This document shows positions 24,151 to 32,517 of a DNA stretch of 64,000 nucleotides, in pieces; within the stretch, counting starts at the first letter, position 1, and each line of letters starts with the position of its first letter. Source of the stretch: Dongia_B soli (GTDB lineage: Bacteria > Pseudomonadota > Alphaproteobacteria > Dongiales > Dongiaceae). A program made the translations under genes and the position numbers. Under the pieces are notes generated by a model that saw only the letters and a program-made list of their open reading frames with translations, searched no databases and was not told the origin of the DNA. The DNA lies in the NCBI RefSeq assembly GCF_034044715.1, contig NZ_JAXCLW010000003.1, forward strand, positions 62,001 to 126,000. Reading direction: 5' to 3'.

Positions 24151-26094
24151 TTAATTTTTTGCCTTTCGACCCGCAGCCGAAGTGGCATCCGCCGCGGCCC
24201 GATCACCCGGCTCGTCAGTTGCCATACTCTTTTCGACCTCGTCAAGGCTGTGCCCGGTCAGCGCCTCGGCAATGGCCCGGTCCATCCGTTTCTGGGCAAA
24301 GCCATGCGTTGCCTGTTCCAGGATTTCAACGGTTGCGTTGATCCGGTCCCGGTCTTCGGACGACATCGCCTGTCGTACCTGGGCAATAGCGCCATTGATC
24401 GCTGCTTTTTCCGACGCATCCAAGAGATTACCGTCAGCCTTTAACGCGGCTGAAAGCGCCAGAAGCACGCGCTCCGCCTCAACCCGCGCCTCGATCAGCA
24501 GCCGGCGCTCCATATCCTCGCGCGCATGCGTCAGGCTGTCGCGCAACATCCCGGCCATCTCATCTTCGGTCAGGCCATAACTCGGTTTGATTTCGATCTC
24601 CGCTTTGGCGCCGGTCAGGCGCTCCTCAGCGCTCACCGTCACCAGACCATCGGCATCGACCGCGAACTTCACCAAGATACGGGCGGCGCCGGCCACCATG
24701 GCTGGAATGCCCTTCAACTCGAACCGTGCGAGCGACCGGCAAGCATCGACGGTTTCGCGCTCACCTTGAAGGACGTGAATCAGCATACCCGACTGACCAT
24801 CCTGATAGGTGGTGAATTCCTGTCCCTTGGTGACGGGAATCGGCGTGTTGCGTTCGATCACCTTTTCGACGATGCCGCCCATGGTCTCGATGCCCAGGGA
24901 CAATGGCGTGACGTCGAGCAACAGCGTGTCGCTGCCTTGCGTAAGCGCCTTCGCTTGCTGGGCCGCGCCGATCGCCACCACTTCATCCGGATCGATATCG
25001 GCAAGCGGTTCGCGTCCGAAAAATTTGCTGACCCGGCGGCGCACCGCCGGCACGCGGGTCGATCCACCGACCAGGACGACGCCTTTAACATCGGCCGCTT
25101 CGACCCGCGCATCGATCAAGACCTGACGGCAGGCGCGCAGGGTCCGCGCGATCAGCCCGTCGACCAATTGATCGAACGTATCACGTGTTACATTGACATG
25201 CAGGACATGACCATCGGCATCGCAGTCCAGCCAGACGCGGTCTTGCGCCGTCAGTGCTTCCTTCGCATGCCGCGCTGCAATCAACAGAGCCCGCGCACCA
25301 ATCGGCGTCAGCTTGTCCAGCTTCTGGTCGGCAATCACCCATTCGGCCAAAGCATGGTCGAAGTCATCGCCGCCCAATGCGGCATCGCCGCCGGTCGCCA
25401 GGACACGGAAGACACCTTTTTCCAAGCGCAGCAGCGAGATATCGAAGGTGCCGCCACCGAGATCATAGATGGCGTAAAGACCTTCCGCCGCTGTATCGAG
25501 ACCATAAGCCAGCGCCGCCGCGGTCGGCTCGTTGACAAGGCGTAGCACCTCCAGACCGGCAAGCGCCGCCGCATCCTTCGTCGCATTGCGTGCGGCGTCA
25601 TCGAAATAAGCCGGCACGGTAATCACGGCACGATCGACCGGCTGATCCAGCTTGCTTTCCGCCCGGGCCTTCAACGCACGGAGAATATCGGCCGATACCT
25701 CGACCGGCGAGACCGCGCGGTCGCCGATTTTCAACCGCACCATGCCGCCGGCGCTGTCTTCGGCCAACTCATAAGGCAGGCTGCCGCCCAAGGTCTTGAC
25801 GTCGCCGATACCGCGTCCCATCAGCCGTTTGACCGAACTGACCACCCGTCCATGCTGCTCGATCTGCATGGCTAAAGCCGCGCGACCAACCACGGGTTTA
25901 TCGCCAACATAGGCAACTACAGAGGGAATCAAGCCATCGCCGCATTGATCACGCAGCACTTCTGCGCGGTCTTCGTGGCTATGAATGACGGCAACCACCG
26001 AATTGGTGGTGCCCAGATCGATACCTACGGCAAGGCTATGCTCACGCGCGTGCGGTTCCGGCGTTTCGCCCGGTTCGTGAATCTGCAGTAACAC
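24151..26094 (-). CDS. hscA: Hsp70-type chaperone HscA for iron-sulfur transfer
   Basis: A 647-residue DnaK-like chaperone dedicated to releasing clusters from IscU. The nucleotide-binding domain has GIDLGTTNSVVAV near the start, YDLGGGTFDISLL, and VVLVGGSTRVP. The substrate-binding domain begins near DVTPLSLGIETMGG. It is of HscA length with an HscA-like acidic tail. It directly follows hscB (1-bp gap) and precedes fdx, its normal neighbours. It should recognise the LPPVK motif present in the IscU encoded upstream. Confidence 0.96.
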   Translation of the reverse strand: MLLQIHEPGETPEPHAREHSLAVGIDLGTTNSVVAVIHSHEDRAEVLRDQCGDGLIPSVVAYVGDKPVVGRAALAMQIEQHGRVVSSVKRLMGRGIGDVKTLGGSLPYELAEDSAGGMVRLKIGDRAVSPVEVSADILRALKARAESKLDQPVDRAVITVPAYFDDAARNATKDAAALAGLEVLRLVNEPTAAALAYGLDTAAEGLYAIYDLGGGTFDISLLRLEKGVFRVLATGGDAALGGDDFDHALAEWVIADQKLDKLTPIGARALLIAARHAKEALTAQDRVWLDCDADGHVLHVNVTRDTFDQLVDGLIARTLRACRQVLIDARVEAADVKGVVLVGGSTRVPAVRRRVSKFFGREPLADIDPDEVVAIGAAQQAKALTQGSDTLLLDVTPLSLGIETMGGIVEKVIERNTPIPVTKGQEFTTYQDGQSGMLIHVLQGERETVDACRSLARFELKGIPAMVAGAARILVKFAVDADGLVTVSAEERLTGAKAEIEIKPSYGLTEDEMAGMLRDSLTHAREDMERRLLIEARVEAERVLLALSAALKADGNLLDASEKAAINGAIAQVRQAMSSEDRDRINATVEILEQATHGFAQKRMDRAIAEALTGHSLDEVEKSMATDEPGDRAAADATSAAGRKAKN

Positions 26095-26095
26095 G

Positions 26096-26734
26096 TCAAA
26101 AACTCTCCAGGGCGACCCGGCGCGAACGCGTTTCCTCGAGGAACTTGCGCAGATATTTCAACCGGGTCGTCAAACGATTGGCTGCTGCCAGGTCATCCGC
26201 CGCGAAGGCCTTGGAAATCTCCGACAGCAACTTAATGGCGTCGGCCCCCGCTTTGACCGCCAGCTTCTCCACCGCTTCGGCACTTTCCGCTTCGGCCAGC
26301 GCCTCACGCGCTTCCATCGCTTCCATCAGCAAAGCGGGATCGTCGACCGTTTGATCCTTGGCAACCGATGCCGTCTGCCCCTTCAACTGCAGAAGGTAGC
26401 TGGCGCGCCGCAGCGGATCGTTCAAAGTCTCGAAAGCTTCGTTGAGACTGACCGATTGCTGTTCTGCCATGGTGCGGTCACGGGCCGATTTGTTTGCGAA
26501 GCGATCGGGGTGAACACTACGCTGGAAGCCGAGATAGCGCTTTTCCAGGAGATCGATATCGAGATCGAAACTCGGCTCGAAGCCGAGACGTGTGAAATGA
26601 TCTATCTGCCGGGGCGGCTGGGCCGCACCGCAGGTATGGCAAAACATCGCCTGGACGGACACTGGTCCCTTACAGGACCAGCATTCGGCCAAAGCCGCGC
26701 GGGGAATGGCTTTATGCTCGCCGCCGATCATCAT
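26096..26734 (-). CDS. hscB: J-domain co-chaperone HscB with N-terminal zinc-finger motif
   Basis: A 212-residue HscB. A J domain with the HPD motif (RSVHPDRFANK) is followed by the C-terminal three-helix IscU-binding domain. In front is a CxxC...CxxC element (Cys18, Cys21, Cys32, Cys35), resembling the extra metal-binding N-terminus of eukaryotic and some bacterial HscB proteins and lacking in E. coli HscB. It stimulates the HscA ATPase, encoded next. The starting ATG at 26734 keeps the Cys pairs; a start further in would lose them. Confidence 0.93.
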   Translation of the reverse strand: MMIGGEHKAIPRAALAECWSCKGPVSVQAMFCHTCGAAQPPRQIDHFTRLGFEPSFDLDIDLLEKRYLGFQRSVHPDRFANKSARDRTMAEQQSVSLNEAFETLNDPLRRASYLLQLKGQTASVAKDQTVDDPALLMEAMEAREALAEAESAEAVEKLAVKAGADAIKLLSEISKAFAADDLAAANRLTTRLKYLRKFLEETRSRRVALESF

Positions 26735-26764
26735 CCTCTTCCGTTCCGATCCGCTTGGGACCGC

Positions 26765-27175
26765 TCAGACGTGGAAGGATTCGCCGCAACCGCAGCGACC
26801 CTTTTCGTTGGGGTTGCGGAACTGGAAGCCGGATTGCAGCTTCTCTTCGACATAATCCATCTCAGTACCGAAGATGAACATGGCGGCCTTGGGATCGATC
26901 AGGACGGTCACGCCGTCCTGTTCCACCGCCTCGTCCATCGGACCGCGCTCATCGGCAAATTCAAGCGTATAGCTGAGACCGGAGCAGCCCTTGGTACGCA
27001 CACCGATACGAATACCGACGGAAGGCTTGCCCCGTTTTTCCAGCAACGCACGCACACGCTCGACGGCCGCCGGCGTCAGCATCATCGCCTGCAGTCGCGG
27101 TCGCGGCGCACGCTTTGGCGCCGCTCCGGCGGCAGCTTCCGATGAGGTCGTTACCTGTTCGGACACGATCTTCAA
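26765..27175 (-). CDS. iscA: A-type iron-sulfur carrier IscA
   Basis: A 136-residue HesB/IscA family scaffold or carrier. The three conserved Cys are visible (one in KGCSGLSY and two in the C-terminal CGCGESF). About 30 extra residues, Ala/Pro-rich, precede the usual start of the fold (MMLTPAAVERVRALLEK), so an internal Met may be the true start. It lies 17 bp downstream of iscU and 30 bp upstream of hscB. Confidence 0.94.
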   Translation of the reverse strand: MKIVSEQVTTSSEAAAGAAPKRAPRPRLQAMMLTPAAVERVRALLEKRGKPSVGIRIGVRTKGCSGLSYTLEFADERGPMDEAVEQDGVTVLIDPKAAMFIFGTEMDYVEEKLQSGFQFRNPNEKGRCGCGESFHV

Positions 27176-27192
27176 TCCTTATTCAGCAGTCT

Positions 27193-27597
27193 TTATTCGG
27201 CGGCCTTGCCACTGGCGGTCTGTCGCTTCTCGCGGTAATCCTTGATCGCCGCCTTGATGGCGTCTTCGGCCAGGATCGAACAATGGATCTTCACCGGGGG
27301 CAAGGAGAGATGCTGAGCGATCTCGGTATTCTTGATCTGCTCCGCTTCATCCAGGGTCTTGCCCTTCACCCATTCGGTGGCTAGCGAACTCGACGCGATC
27401 GCTGACCCGCAGCCGAAGGTCTTGAACTTGGCATCCTCGATACGACCATCGGCGCCCACTTTAATCTGCAGCTTCATGACGTCACCGCAGGCCGGCGCAC
27501 CGACGAGACCGGTACCAACGGTACCGTCGTTCTTTTCCAGGGTCCCGACATTGCGCGGGTTTTCATAATGATCGATCAACTGTTGGCTATAGGCCAT
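27193..27597 (-). CDS. iscU: Iron-sulfur cluster scaffold IscU
   Basis: A 134-residue IscU. The cluster ligands Cys in ACGDVMKLQI, CGSAIASSS and IHCSILAED are present, together with the LPPVK tag recognised by HscA. The N-terminal YSQQLIDHYENPRNVG is typical. It receives sulfur from IscS and iron, and passes clusters on with HscA/HscB. It stands 64 bp after iscS, with the operon order S-U-A conserved. Confidence 0.97.
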   Translation of the reverse strand: MAYSQQLIDHYENPRNVGTLEKNDGTVGTGLVGAPACGDVMKLQIKVGADGRIEDAKFKTFGCGSAIASSSLATEWVKGKTLDEAEQIKNTEIAQHLSLPPVKIHCSILAEDAIKAAIKDYREKRQTASGKAAE

Positions 27598-27661
27598 GAC
27601 TACTCTCCCTTACTCTTCATCCAATGCGCGTCTGATCAACGCGAGTTCTGTGTTCGGTCAG

Positions 27662-28960
27662 TCAGTGTTCCGCCCACTGGATCGACTTGATATCGATGCC
27701 TTCTTGAGCCATTTCCCAAAGCGGGCTCATCGCCCGCAACCGGTTGACGGATTCGATGATATGCTCAACGGCATAATCGACATCCTGCTCCGTTGTGAAG
27801 CGGCCAATACCAAGCCGCAGCGAGGTATGGGCCAATTCTTCCTCGACGCCGAGGGCGCGCAACACGTAAGACGGCTCCAACGAAGCCGAGGTACAGGCCG
27901 AACCGGACGACACCGCCAGATCCTTGATGCCCATCATCAAGCCTTCGCCTTCAACATAAGCGAAAGAAAGGTTGAGATTGCCGGGGATACGCTGATCAAG
28001 ATCGCCATTGAGGAATACTTCCGGCAGACGTTCCTTGAACTGCTTATACATCCGGTCGCGCAGATATTTCAGGCGCTCGGCTTCGCTCGCCATTTCCTTT
28101 TCGGCAATCGCGCAGGCTTCGCCGAGACCGACGCAAAGCGGGGTCGCGAGCGTGCCGGAACGCATGCCGCGTTCCTGACCACCACCGTGGATCAGGGCAT
28201 CCAGCCGCACCCGGGGCTTACGGCGTACATAAAGGGCACCAATGCCTTTCGGCCCGTAAATCTTGTGGCCCGAGATCGACATCAAGTCGATGTTCATCGC
28301 GTTGACGTCGAGCGGTATCTTGCCGACCGCCTGCGCAGCATCGGTATGGAAGTAAACGCGGCGCTCGCGACAGATCTTGCCAATCTCAGCCAAAGGCTGG
28401 ATCACGCCGATCTCGTTGTTCACGGCCATGATCGAGACGATGACCGTCTTCTCGGTGATCGCCGCCTTCAACTGCTCCAAGTCGATCAAGCCGTTCTGCT
28501 GCACCGGCAGATAGGTAACCTCGAAACCTTCCATCTCCAGATGACGGCAGGAATCCAATACGCATTTATGCTCGGTCACCGTGGTAATGATGTGGTTCTT
28601 GCGATCTTTCTGGAAATGCGCGACGCCTTTGAGCGCCAGATTGTTCGATTCCGTCGCGCCCGAGGTGAAAATCACTTCCTTCTCATCGGCACCGATGATC
28701 GATGCGACTTGCCGGCGTGCCTTCTCCACAGCCTCCTCGGCTTCCCAGCCGAAAGGATGGTTGCGCGAATGGGGGTTCCCGAATTTCTCGGTGAAGTAAG
28801 GCAGCATCGCCTGCACGACGCGGGGATCACAAGGTGTGGTTGCCTGGTAATCGAGATAGATCGGCAGCTGCGGTTGGTTCTGGCCATCCTGACGCAGGCC
28901 ATTCACCTGCACCGGCTCATGCACCTGCTGACCGTTTGTCGAACTTCCGTTGACGCTCAT
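27662..28960 (-). CDS. iscS: Cysteine desulfurase IscS
   Basis: A 432-residue class I cysteine desulfurase providing sulfur for clusters and tRNA thiolation. The PLP lysine is in SISGHKIYGPKGIGALY and the mobile catalytic Cys is in SSGSACTSASLEPSYVLRALG, the IscS-type loop. A N-terminal extension of about 25 residues rich in Asn/Gln precedes the usual start (PIYLDYQATTPCDP). The ATG at 28960 has AAGGAGAG upstream and avoids overlap with the previous gene. It directly follows a second desulfurase gene, 20 bp away. Confidence 0.96.
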   Translation of the reverse strand: MSVNGSSTNGQQVHEPVQVNGLRQDGQNQPQLPIYLDYQATTPCDPRVVQAMLPYFTEKFGNPHSRNHPFGWEAEEAVEKARRQVASIIGADEKEVIFTSGATESNNLALKGVAHFQKDRKNHIITTVTEHKCVLDSCRHLEMEGFEVTYLPVQQNGLIDLEQLKAAITEKTVIVSIMAVNNEIGVIQPLAEIGKICRERRVYFHTDAAQAVGKIPLDVNAMNIDLMSISGHKIYGPKGIGALYVRRKPRVRLDALIHGGGQERGMRSGTLATPLCVGLGEACAIAEKEMASEAERLKYLRDRMYKQFKERLPEVFLNGDLDQRIPGNLNLSFAYVEGEGLMMGIKDLAVSSGSACTSASLEPSYVLRALGVEEELAHTSLRLGIGRFTTEQDVDYAVEHIIESVNRLRAMSPLWEMAQEGIDIKSIQWAEH

Positions 28961-28980
28961 GCCACTCACTCTCCTTATTC

Positions 28981-30162
28981 TCAGGCGGCCGATGAGACGC
29001 CGGCCGCGCTTGCTGCGCCCGACATCGCCGTCGCTCCGCCACGTGCCTGGATGGATGACCAAGCGGTAACAAACCGCTCCACATCTCCCAGGCTCGATTG
29101 CCAACCCAAACTGACGCGGATCGCCGTACCGGCGGTCGCTGCGTCGAATCCCATCGCGGTGATGACATGGCTGGGCCGCACCTTGCCGGAAGAGCAGGCC
29201 GAACCGGCGCTCACAGCAATGCCGGCCAGATCGAGAGCCATCACCAAAGTCTCACTGTTTTTCGTCCCGACCGCGAAACAACTGGTATTCGGCAAGCGCA
29301 TCTGACCCTGACCGAGGGCGGTGCCCTGACTCCGTCCAAAAATGGTGATCGGCTGGCCGAGCGACAACAGCCGTTCTTCCAGCTTGTCACGCAAATAAGC
29401 GACCTGCGCCATTTCCGCAGAGGTATCCAGGGCCGCGGCAGCGCCGAAACCGGCGATCGCCGGGATGTTTTCAGTGCCGGCGCGACGACCGCGTTCCTGG
29501 CCACCACCGAGCAGCATGGCTGCCATGTCCCGATCCTTGCCGAGAACCAGCGCACCGGCCCCTTGAGGACCCCCCATCTTATGAGCAGACAAGGTCAGGA
29601 GATCGACATCCAGCGCCACCATGTCGATGGCGATGCGTCCCGCCGCCTGGCTGGCATCGCAGTGGACCAGGGCGCCATAACGATGCGCGATGACGCTAAC
29701 CGCCTGGACCGGCTGAATGACCCCGGTCTCATTATTCGCCAGCATGACCGAGACCAAGGCCGGCCGGCTTTCTCGCCGCAGCAGAAAATCCAGTTGATCG
29801 AGATCGACTTCGCCACTGCGCTGAACCGGGATCACTTCGGCCCCGGCGATACGGGCCGGACGCAGAACCGAGTCATGTTCGATTGCTGAAACCAGAAGCC
29901 TGCGGGACTCGCGATTGAACAGAGCCAGATTGTTGGCCTCGGTACCGCTCGCGGTAAAGATGACGCTCTCCGGGCGGGCACCGACCAAAGCGGCCACCTG
30001 CGCACGCGCGGTATCCACCCGGCGCCGCGCGCCGCGTCCATAAAGATGCACCGAAGACGGATTGCCGGTTTCGACCAATGCCTCCGCCATCACCGACAGC
30101 GCCTCGGGGCGCACCGGCGAGGTGGCGTTGTAATCAAGATATGTTGCCGGCTGGTTCGTCAT
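28981..30162 (-). CDS. Second NifS/IscS-like cysteine desulfurase
   Basis: A 393-residue class I cysteine desulfurase paralogous to the adjacent IscS. TYLDYNATSPVRPEAL, the PLP lysine in LSAHKMGGPQGAGAL and the catalytic Cys in SAGSACSSGKVRPSHVI are intact, so it should be active. The Cys loop differs from the neighbouring IscS, suggesting a different sulfur acceptor. It is placed between iscR and iscS, 17 bp after iscR. Two desulfurases in tandem are known in alphaproteobacterial isc operons, but their division of labour is not evident from sequence. Confidence 0.93.
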   Translation of the reverse strand: MTNQPATYLDYNATSPVRPEALSVMAEALVETGNPSSVHLYGRGARRRVDTARAQVAALVGARPESVIFTASGTEANNLALFNRESRRLLVSAIEHDSVLRPARIAGAEVIPVQRSGEVDLDQLDFLLRRESRPALVSVMLANNETGVIQPVQAVSVIAHRYGALVHCDASQAAGRIAIDMVALDVDLLTLSAHKMGGPQGAGALVLGKDRDMAAMLLGGGQERGRRAGTENIPAIAGFGAAAALDTSAEMAQVAYLRDKLEERLLSLGQPITIFGRSQGTALGQGQMRLPNTSCFAVGTKNSETLVMALDLAGIAVSAGSACSSGKVRPSHVITAMGFDAATAGTAIRVSLGWQSSLGDVERFVTAWSSIQARGGATAMSGAASAAGVSSAA

Positions 30163-30179
30163 TCCCTTCTTCCCCGCGG

Positions 30180-30704
30180 CTATTCGGCAGCAACATTAGC
30201 ACCGTCGCTGGCGACGGGCCGCGATTGCGGCGGCACAGCCGCCTTTTCATCGGTCGTGGTTTCCAACCGACCCATCGGCACAGCCTTGCCGAGAACCCGG
30301 CGCTGGCAGACATCCGCCAACGAAACGGAACTCAGAAAAAGCTGGATCTGATGGGAAAGCTCTTCCCACAGGTCATGAGTGAGGCAGCGGCTTTTGTCGC
30401 TATGGCAGCCGGCACCCGAATTCGGCTTACACCGGGTCGCCCGGATGGGCTCATCAACCGCCAAAATGGCATCGGAAATCCGTGTATCCTCCGCGCTTCG
30501 TGCCAGAAGGTATCCGCCGCCCGGACCACGCACACTTTTCACCAAACCGCTTCGACGCAACTTGGCAAAAAGCTGTTCAAGATAAGACAGCGAAATTTCC
30601 TGCCGTGTGGAGATATCCGCCAAAGCTACTGGCCGGCCATTGCTGTTGCTGGCAAGGTCCACCAGCGCCATGACTGCATATCGTCCTTTGGTGCTCAGCC
30701 TCAT
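30180..30704 (-). CDS. iscR: Rrf2 family iron-sulfur regulator IscR
   Basis: A 174-residue IscR. The winged helix starts MRLSTKGRYAVMALVDLA. The [2Fe-2S] ligands correspond to Cys92, Cys100, Cys107 and His110 (E. coli: 92, 98, 104, 107), so the loop is slightly longer than usual. The ATG at 30704 has a strong AAGGAGG and overlaps the cysE stop (4 bp), coupling it to cysE. IscR senses cluster status and normally represses its own operon; the box before cysE is the likely target here. Confidence 0.95.
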   Translation of the reverse strand: MRLSTKGRYAVMALVDLASNSNGRPVALADISTRQEISLSYLEQLFAKLRRSGLVKSVRGPGGGYLLARSAEDTRISDAILAVDEPIRATRCKPNSGAGCHSDKSRCLTHDLWEELSHQIQLFLSSVSLADVCQRRVLGKAVPMGRLETTTDEKAAVPPQSRPVASDGANVAAE

Positions 30705-31504
30705 CGACTTGCCTCCTTCAGCCAAGGAGACGCGGCTTCCGGGACCAAGCCCGGTTCGTCCGACGTCGCGGCTTTGCCCGGCAACGCACCATTCAGGGTG
30801 ACGGACAAGGCCTTTGCCTCCTCAAGCTCTCCTTCCAATGCCCGCAACCGCGCTTGCAGGCTGGATACCTGATCCAACAATCCTTCGATCGCCCGCGCCG
30901 TGGGATCCGGCAGGTCGCGGGACGGGATGCCATAGGCATTGAACTCACTGCAGCTGCCTCTGGGCATCACCAGGCGGCCGGGATTGCCGACGACGGCGGC
31001 ACCCGGCGGTACATCTTTTAAAACCACCGATGCGGCACCTACGCGAGCGCCGGCGCCGACGGTTATATTGCCGAGCACCTGCGCGCCGGCGCCCACAATC
31101 GCGCGGGACTCCAGCGTTGGGTGACGCTTCACCCCGATCTGGGCCGCGGAATTCACCGAGGGCAAAATGCCTCCCAGCGTAACGCCCTGATACAGTGTGA
31201 CGTCGTCTCCGACGATAGCCATTTCGCCGATCACCGTTCCCATTCCATGATCGATGAAGAGACGTTGGCCAATTCTGGCCCCCGGATGAATCTCGATTCC
31301 GGTTACCCAGCGCGCAATCTGAGAAACGACCCGACCGAAGGTCTTAAATCCATTGCGCCACAAATAGTTAGCCAAGCGATGCGCTATCACGGCATGGAAG
31401 CCGGGATAGGTTAACGCAACCTCGAAACGGGAGCGCGCCGCGGGGTCCCGCGCGATAATCCCGTCCAGTTCCTCTGCAAGGCGCTTGAAAATCATACCGG
31501 CCAT
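30701..31504 (-). CDS. cysE: Serine O-acetyltransferase (CysE/EpsC type)
   Basis: A 267-residue serine acetyltransferase making O-acetylserine for cysteine synthesis. The N-terminal helical region (FEVALTYPGFHAVIAHRLANYLW) and left-handed beta-helix repeats (GARIGQRLFIDHGMGTVIGE, GVTLGG, KRHPTLE, GAGAQVLGNITVG) with the active-site His and Asp are typical. The C-terminal tail is longer than in short EpsC forms. The start is uncertain (ATG 31504 or 31495; TTG 31534). It heads the isc operon, so cysteine, the IscS substrate, is made under the same control as its use. Confidence 0.92.
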   Translation of the reverse strand: MAGMIFKRLAEELDGIIARDPAARSRFEVALTYPGFHAVIAHRLANYLWRNGFKTFGRVVSQIARWVTGIEIHPGARIGQRLFIDHGMGTVIGEMAIVGDDVTLYQGVTLGGILPSVNSAAQIGVKRHPTLESRAIVGAGAQVLGNITVGAGARVGAASVVLKDVPPGAAVVGNPGRLVMPRGSCSEFNAYGIPSRDLPDPTARAIEGLLDQVSSLQARLRALEGELEEAKALSVTLNGALPGKAATSDEPGLVPEAASPWLKEASR

Positions 31505-31595
31505 CGTGTTTACTAGCTCGCCGCCGAGCGCCAAGACCTACAGCTTTTGTCGGATATTGACGCGGGGCGACTGCGGGAATGCCATTCGTATTGGT

Positions 31596-31628
31596 GATAT
31601 AGTATGCCCTACTACCACAGTCAAGTTT
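31596..31628 (-). promoter_or_regulatory. Promoter of cysE-isc operon overlapped by an IscR-like box
   Basis: On the minus strand TTGACT (31624-31619), a 17-bp spacer and TATATC (31601-31596) form a sigma70-like promoter. Positions 31604-31628 read on the plus strand match the E. coli type 1 IscR consensus at 20 of 25 positions, including ACT(A) and CAGTCAAG in register, and cover the -35. This supports repression by holo-IscR; binding is inferred. Confidence 0.5.
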
Positions 31629-31774
31629 ATCACCGCGGCTCAGAAAAAGCCTGGCTCTTTAAATCCCCTATATGATATCAACTATTACACTTTTTAGCCA
31701 AAGCGGGCGCCTCGCGCCCACAAAGCCGAGGCGGCTGACCCCGAGCCGGCGCAAAAGGAACGAGCTGAATAGGC

Positions 31775-32443
31775 ATGCCTGAAGTCATTATGAACGGGCC
31801 GGAAGGCCGCCTGGAAGGGCGCTATCAGCAGGGTAGTGGCCCCAATGCACCAATTGCGCTGATGCTGCATCCGCATCCGCAACATGGCGGCACGATGAAC
31901 AACAAGGTTATCTATGCCTTGTTTCAAAGCTTCCAAAAACTGGGGTTTTCGGTCCTACGCTTCAATTTTCGCGGCGTCGGCCGCAGCCAAGGAAAATTTG
32001 ACCGGGGCGAAGGGGAATTGAGCGATGCCGCCGCTGCCTTGGACTGGCTGCAGACCTGGAACCCCAATGCCAGCCAGTGCTGGATTGCCGGCTTTTCCTT
32101 CGGTGCCTGGATCGGCATGCAGTTGCTGATGCGCCGACCGGAAATCAGCGGCTTCATCTCGGTGGCGCCGCCGGCCAATATTTACGATTTCAGCTTCCTG
32201 GCGCCCTGCCCCTCTTCGGGCCTGATGGTCCAGGGCGACCAGGATACGATCGTGCCGCAGGAATCGGTCACCAAACTGGTGAACAAACTGAGCCATCAAC
32301 GCGGGATCAAGATCGACTACCGGATGATCCCCGGCGCCACTCACTTCTTCACGGAGCACCTGGACCAATTGACCCAGACCGTGGACGAATATCTCAATGC
32401 GCAAGTGCCGGAAGTTGCAGCCAAGATCCGGGCCACACGCTGA
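31775..32443 (+). CDS. Alpha/beta hydrolase (COG2945-like)
   Basis: A 222-residue small alpha/beta hydrolase. The features are MLHPHPQHGGTMNNKVI near the N-terminus (the HPHPxxGG motif of this subfamily), FNFRGVGRSQG, the nucleophile in AGFSFGAW, Asp in QGDQDTIVP and His in GATHFF. The substrate is unknown. It is divergent from the cysE-isc operon and ends just before a strong bidirectional terminator shared with anmK, so it is monocistronic. Confidence 0.88.
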   Translation: MPEVIMNGPEGRLEGRYQQGSGPNAPIALMLHPHPQHGGTMNNKVIYALFQSFQKLGFSVLRFNFRGVGRSQGKFDRGEGELSDAAAALDWLQTWNPNASQCWIAGFSFGAWIGMQLLMRRPEISGFISVAPPANIYDFSFLAPCPSSGLMVQGDQDTIVPQESVTKLVNKLSHQRGIKIDYRMIPGATHFFTEHLDQLTQTVDEYLNAQVPEVAAKIRATR

Positions 32444-32481
32444 TCCGGAATAAGCCGGTCTTGATCACACGCAGTAAAAAG

Positions 32482-32509
32482 ACGGCGCCTGTTGCAGAAC
32501 AGGCGCCGT
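32482..32509. terminator. Bidirectional rho-independent terminator
   Basis: A perfect 12-bp stem ACGGCGCCTGTT/AACAGGCGCCGT with loop GCAG, followed by a T-run on the plus strand and flanked by AAAAAG on the left, which gives a T-run for the opposite strand. It lies between the converging hydrolase (ends 32443) and anmK (ends 32518) genes. Confidence 0.9.
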
Positions 32510-32517
32510 TTTCGCGA

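Noticed and set aside
27596..29305. A 569-residue plus-strand ORF
   Set aside because: Antisense to iscS and the second desulfurase, both of which have all catalytic motifs.
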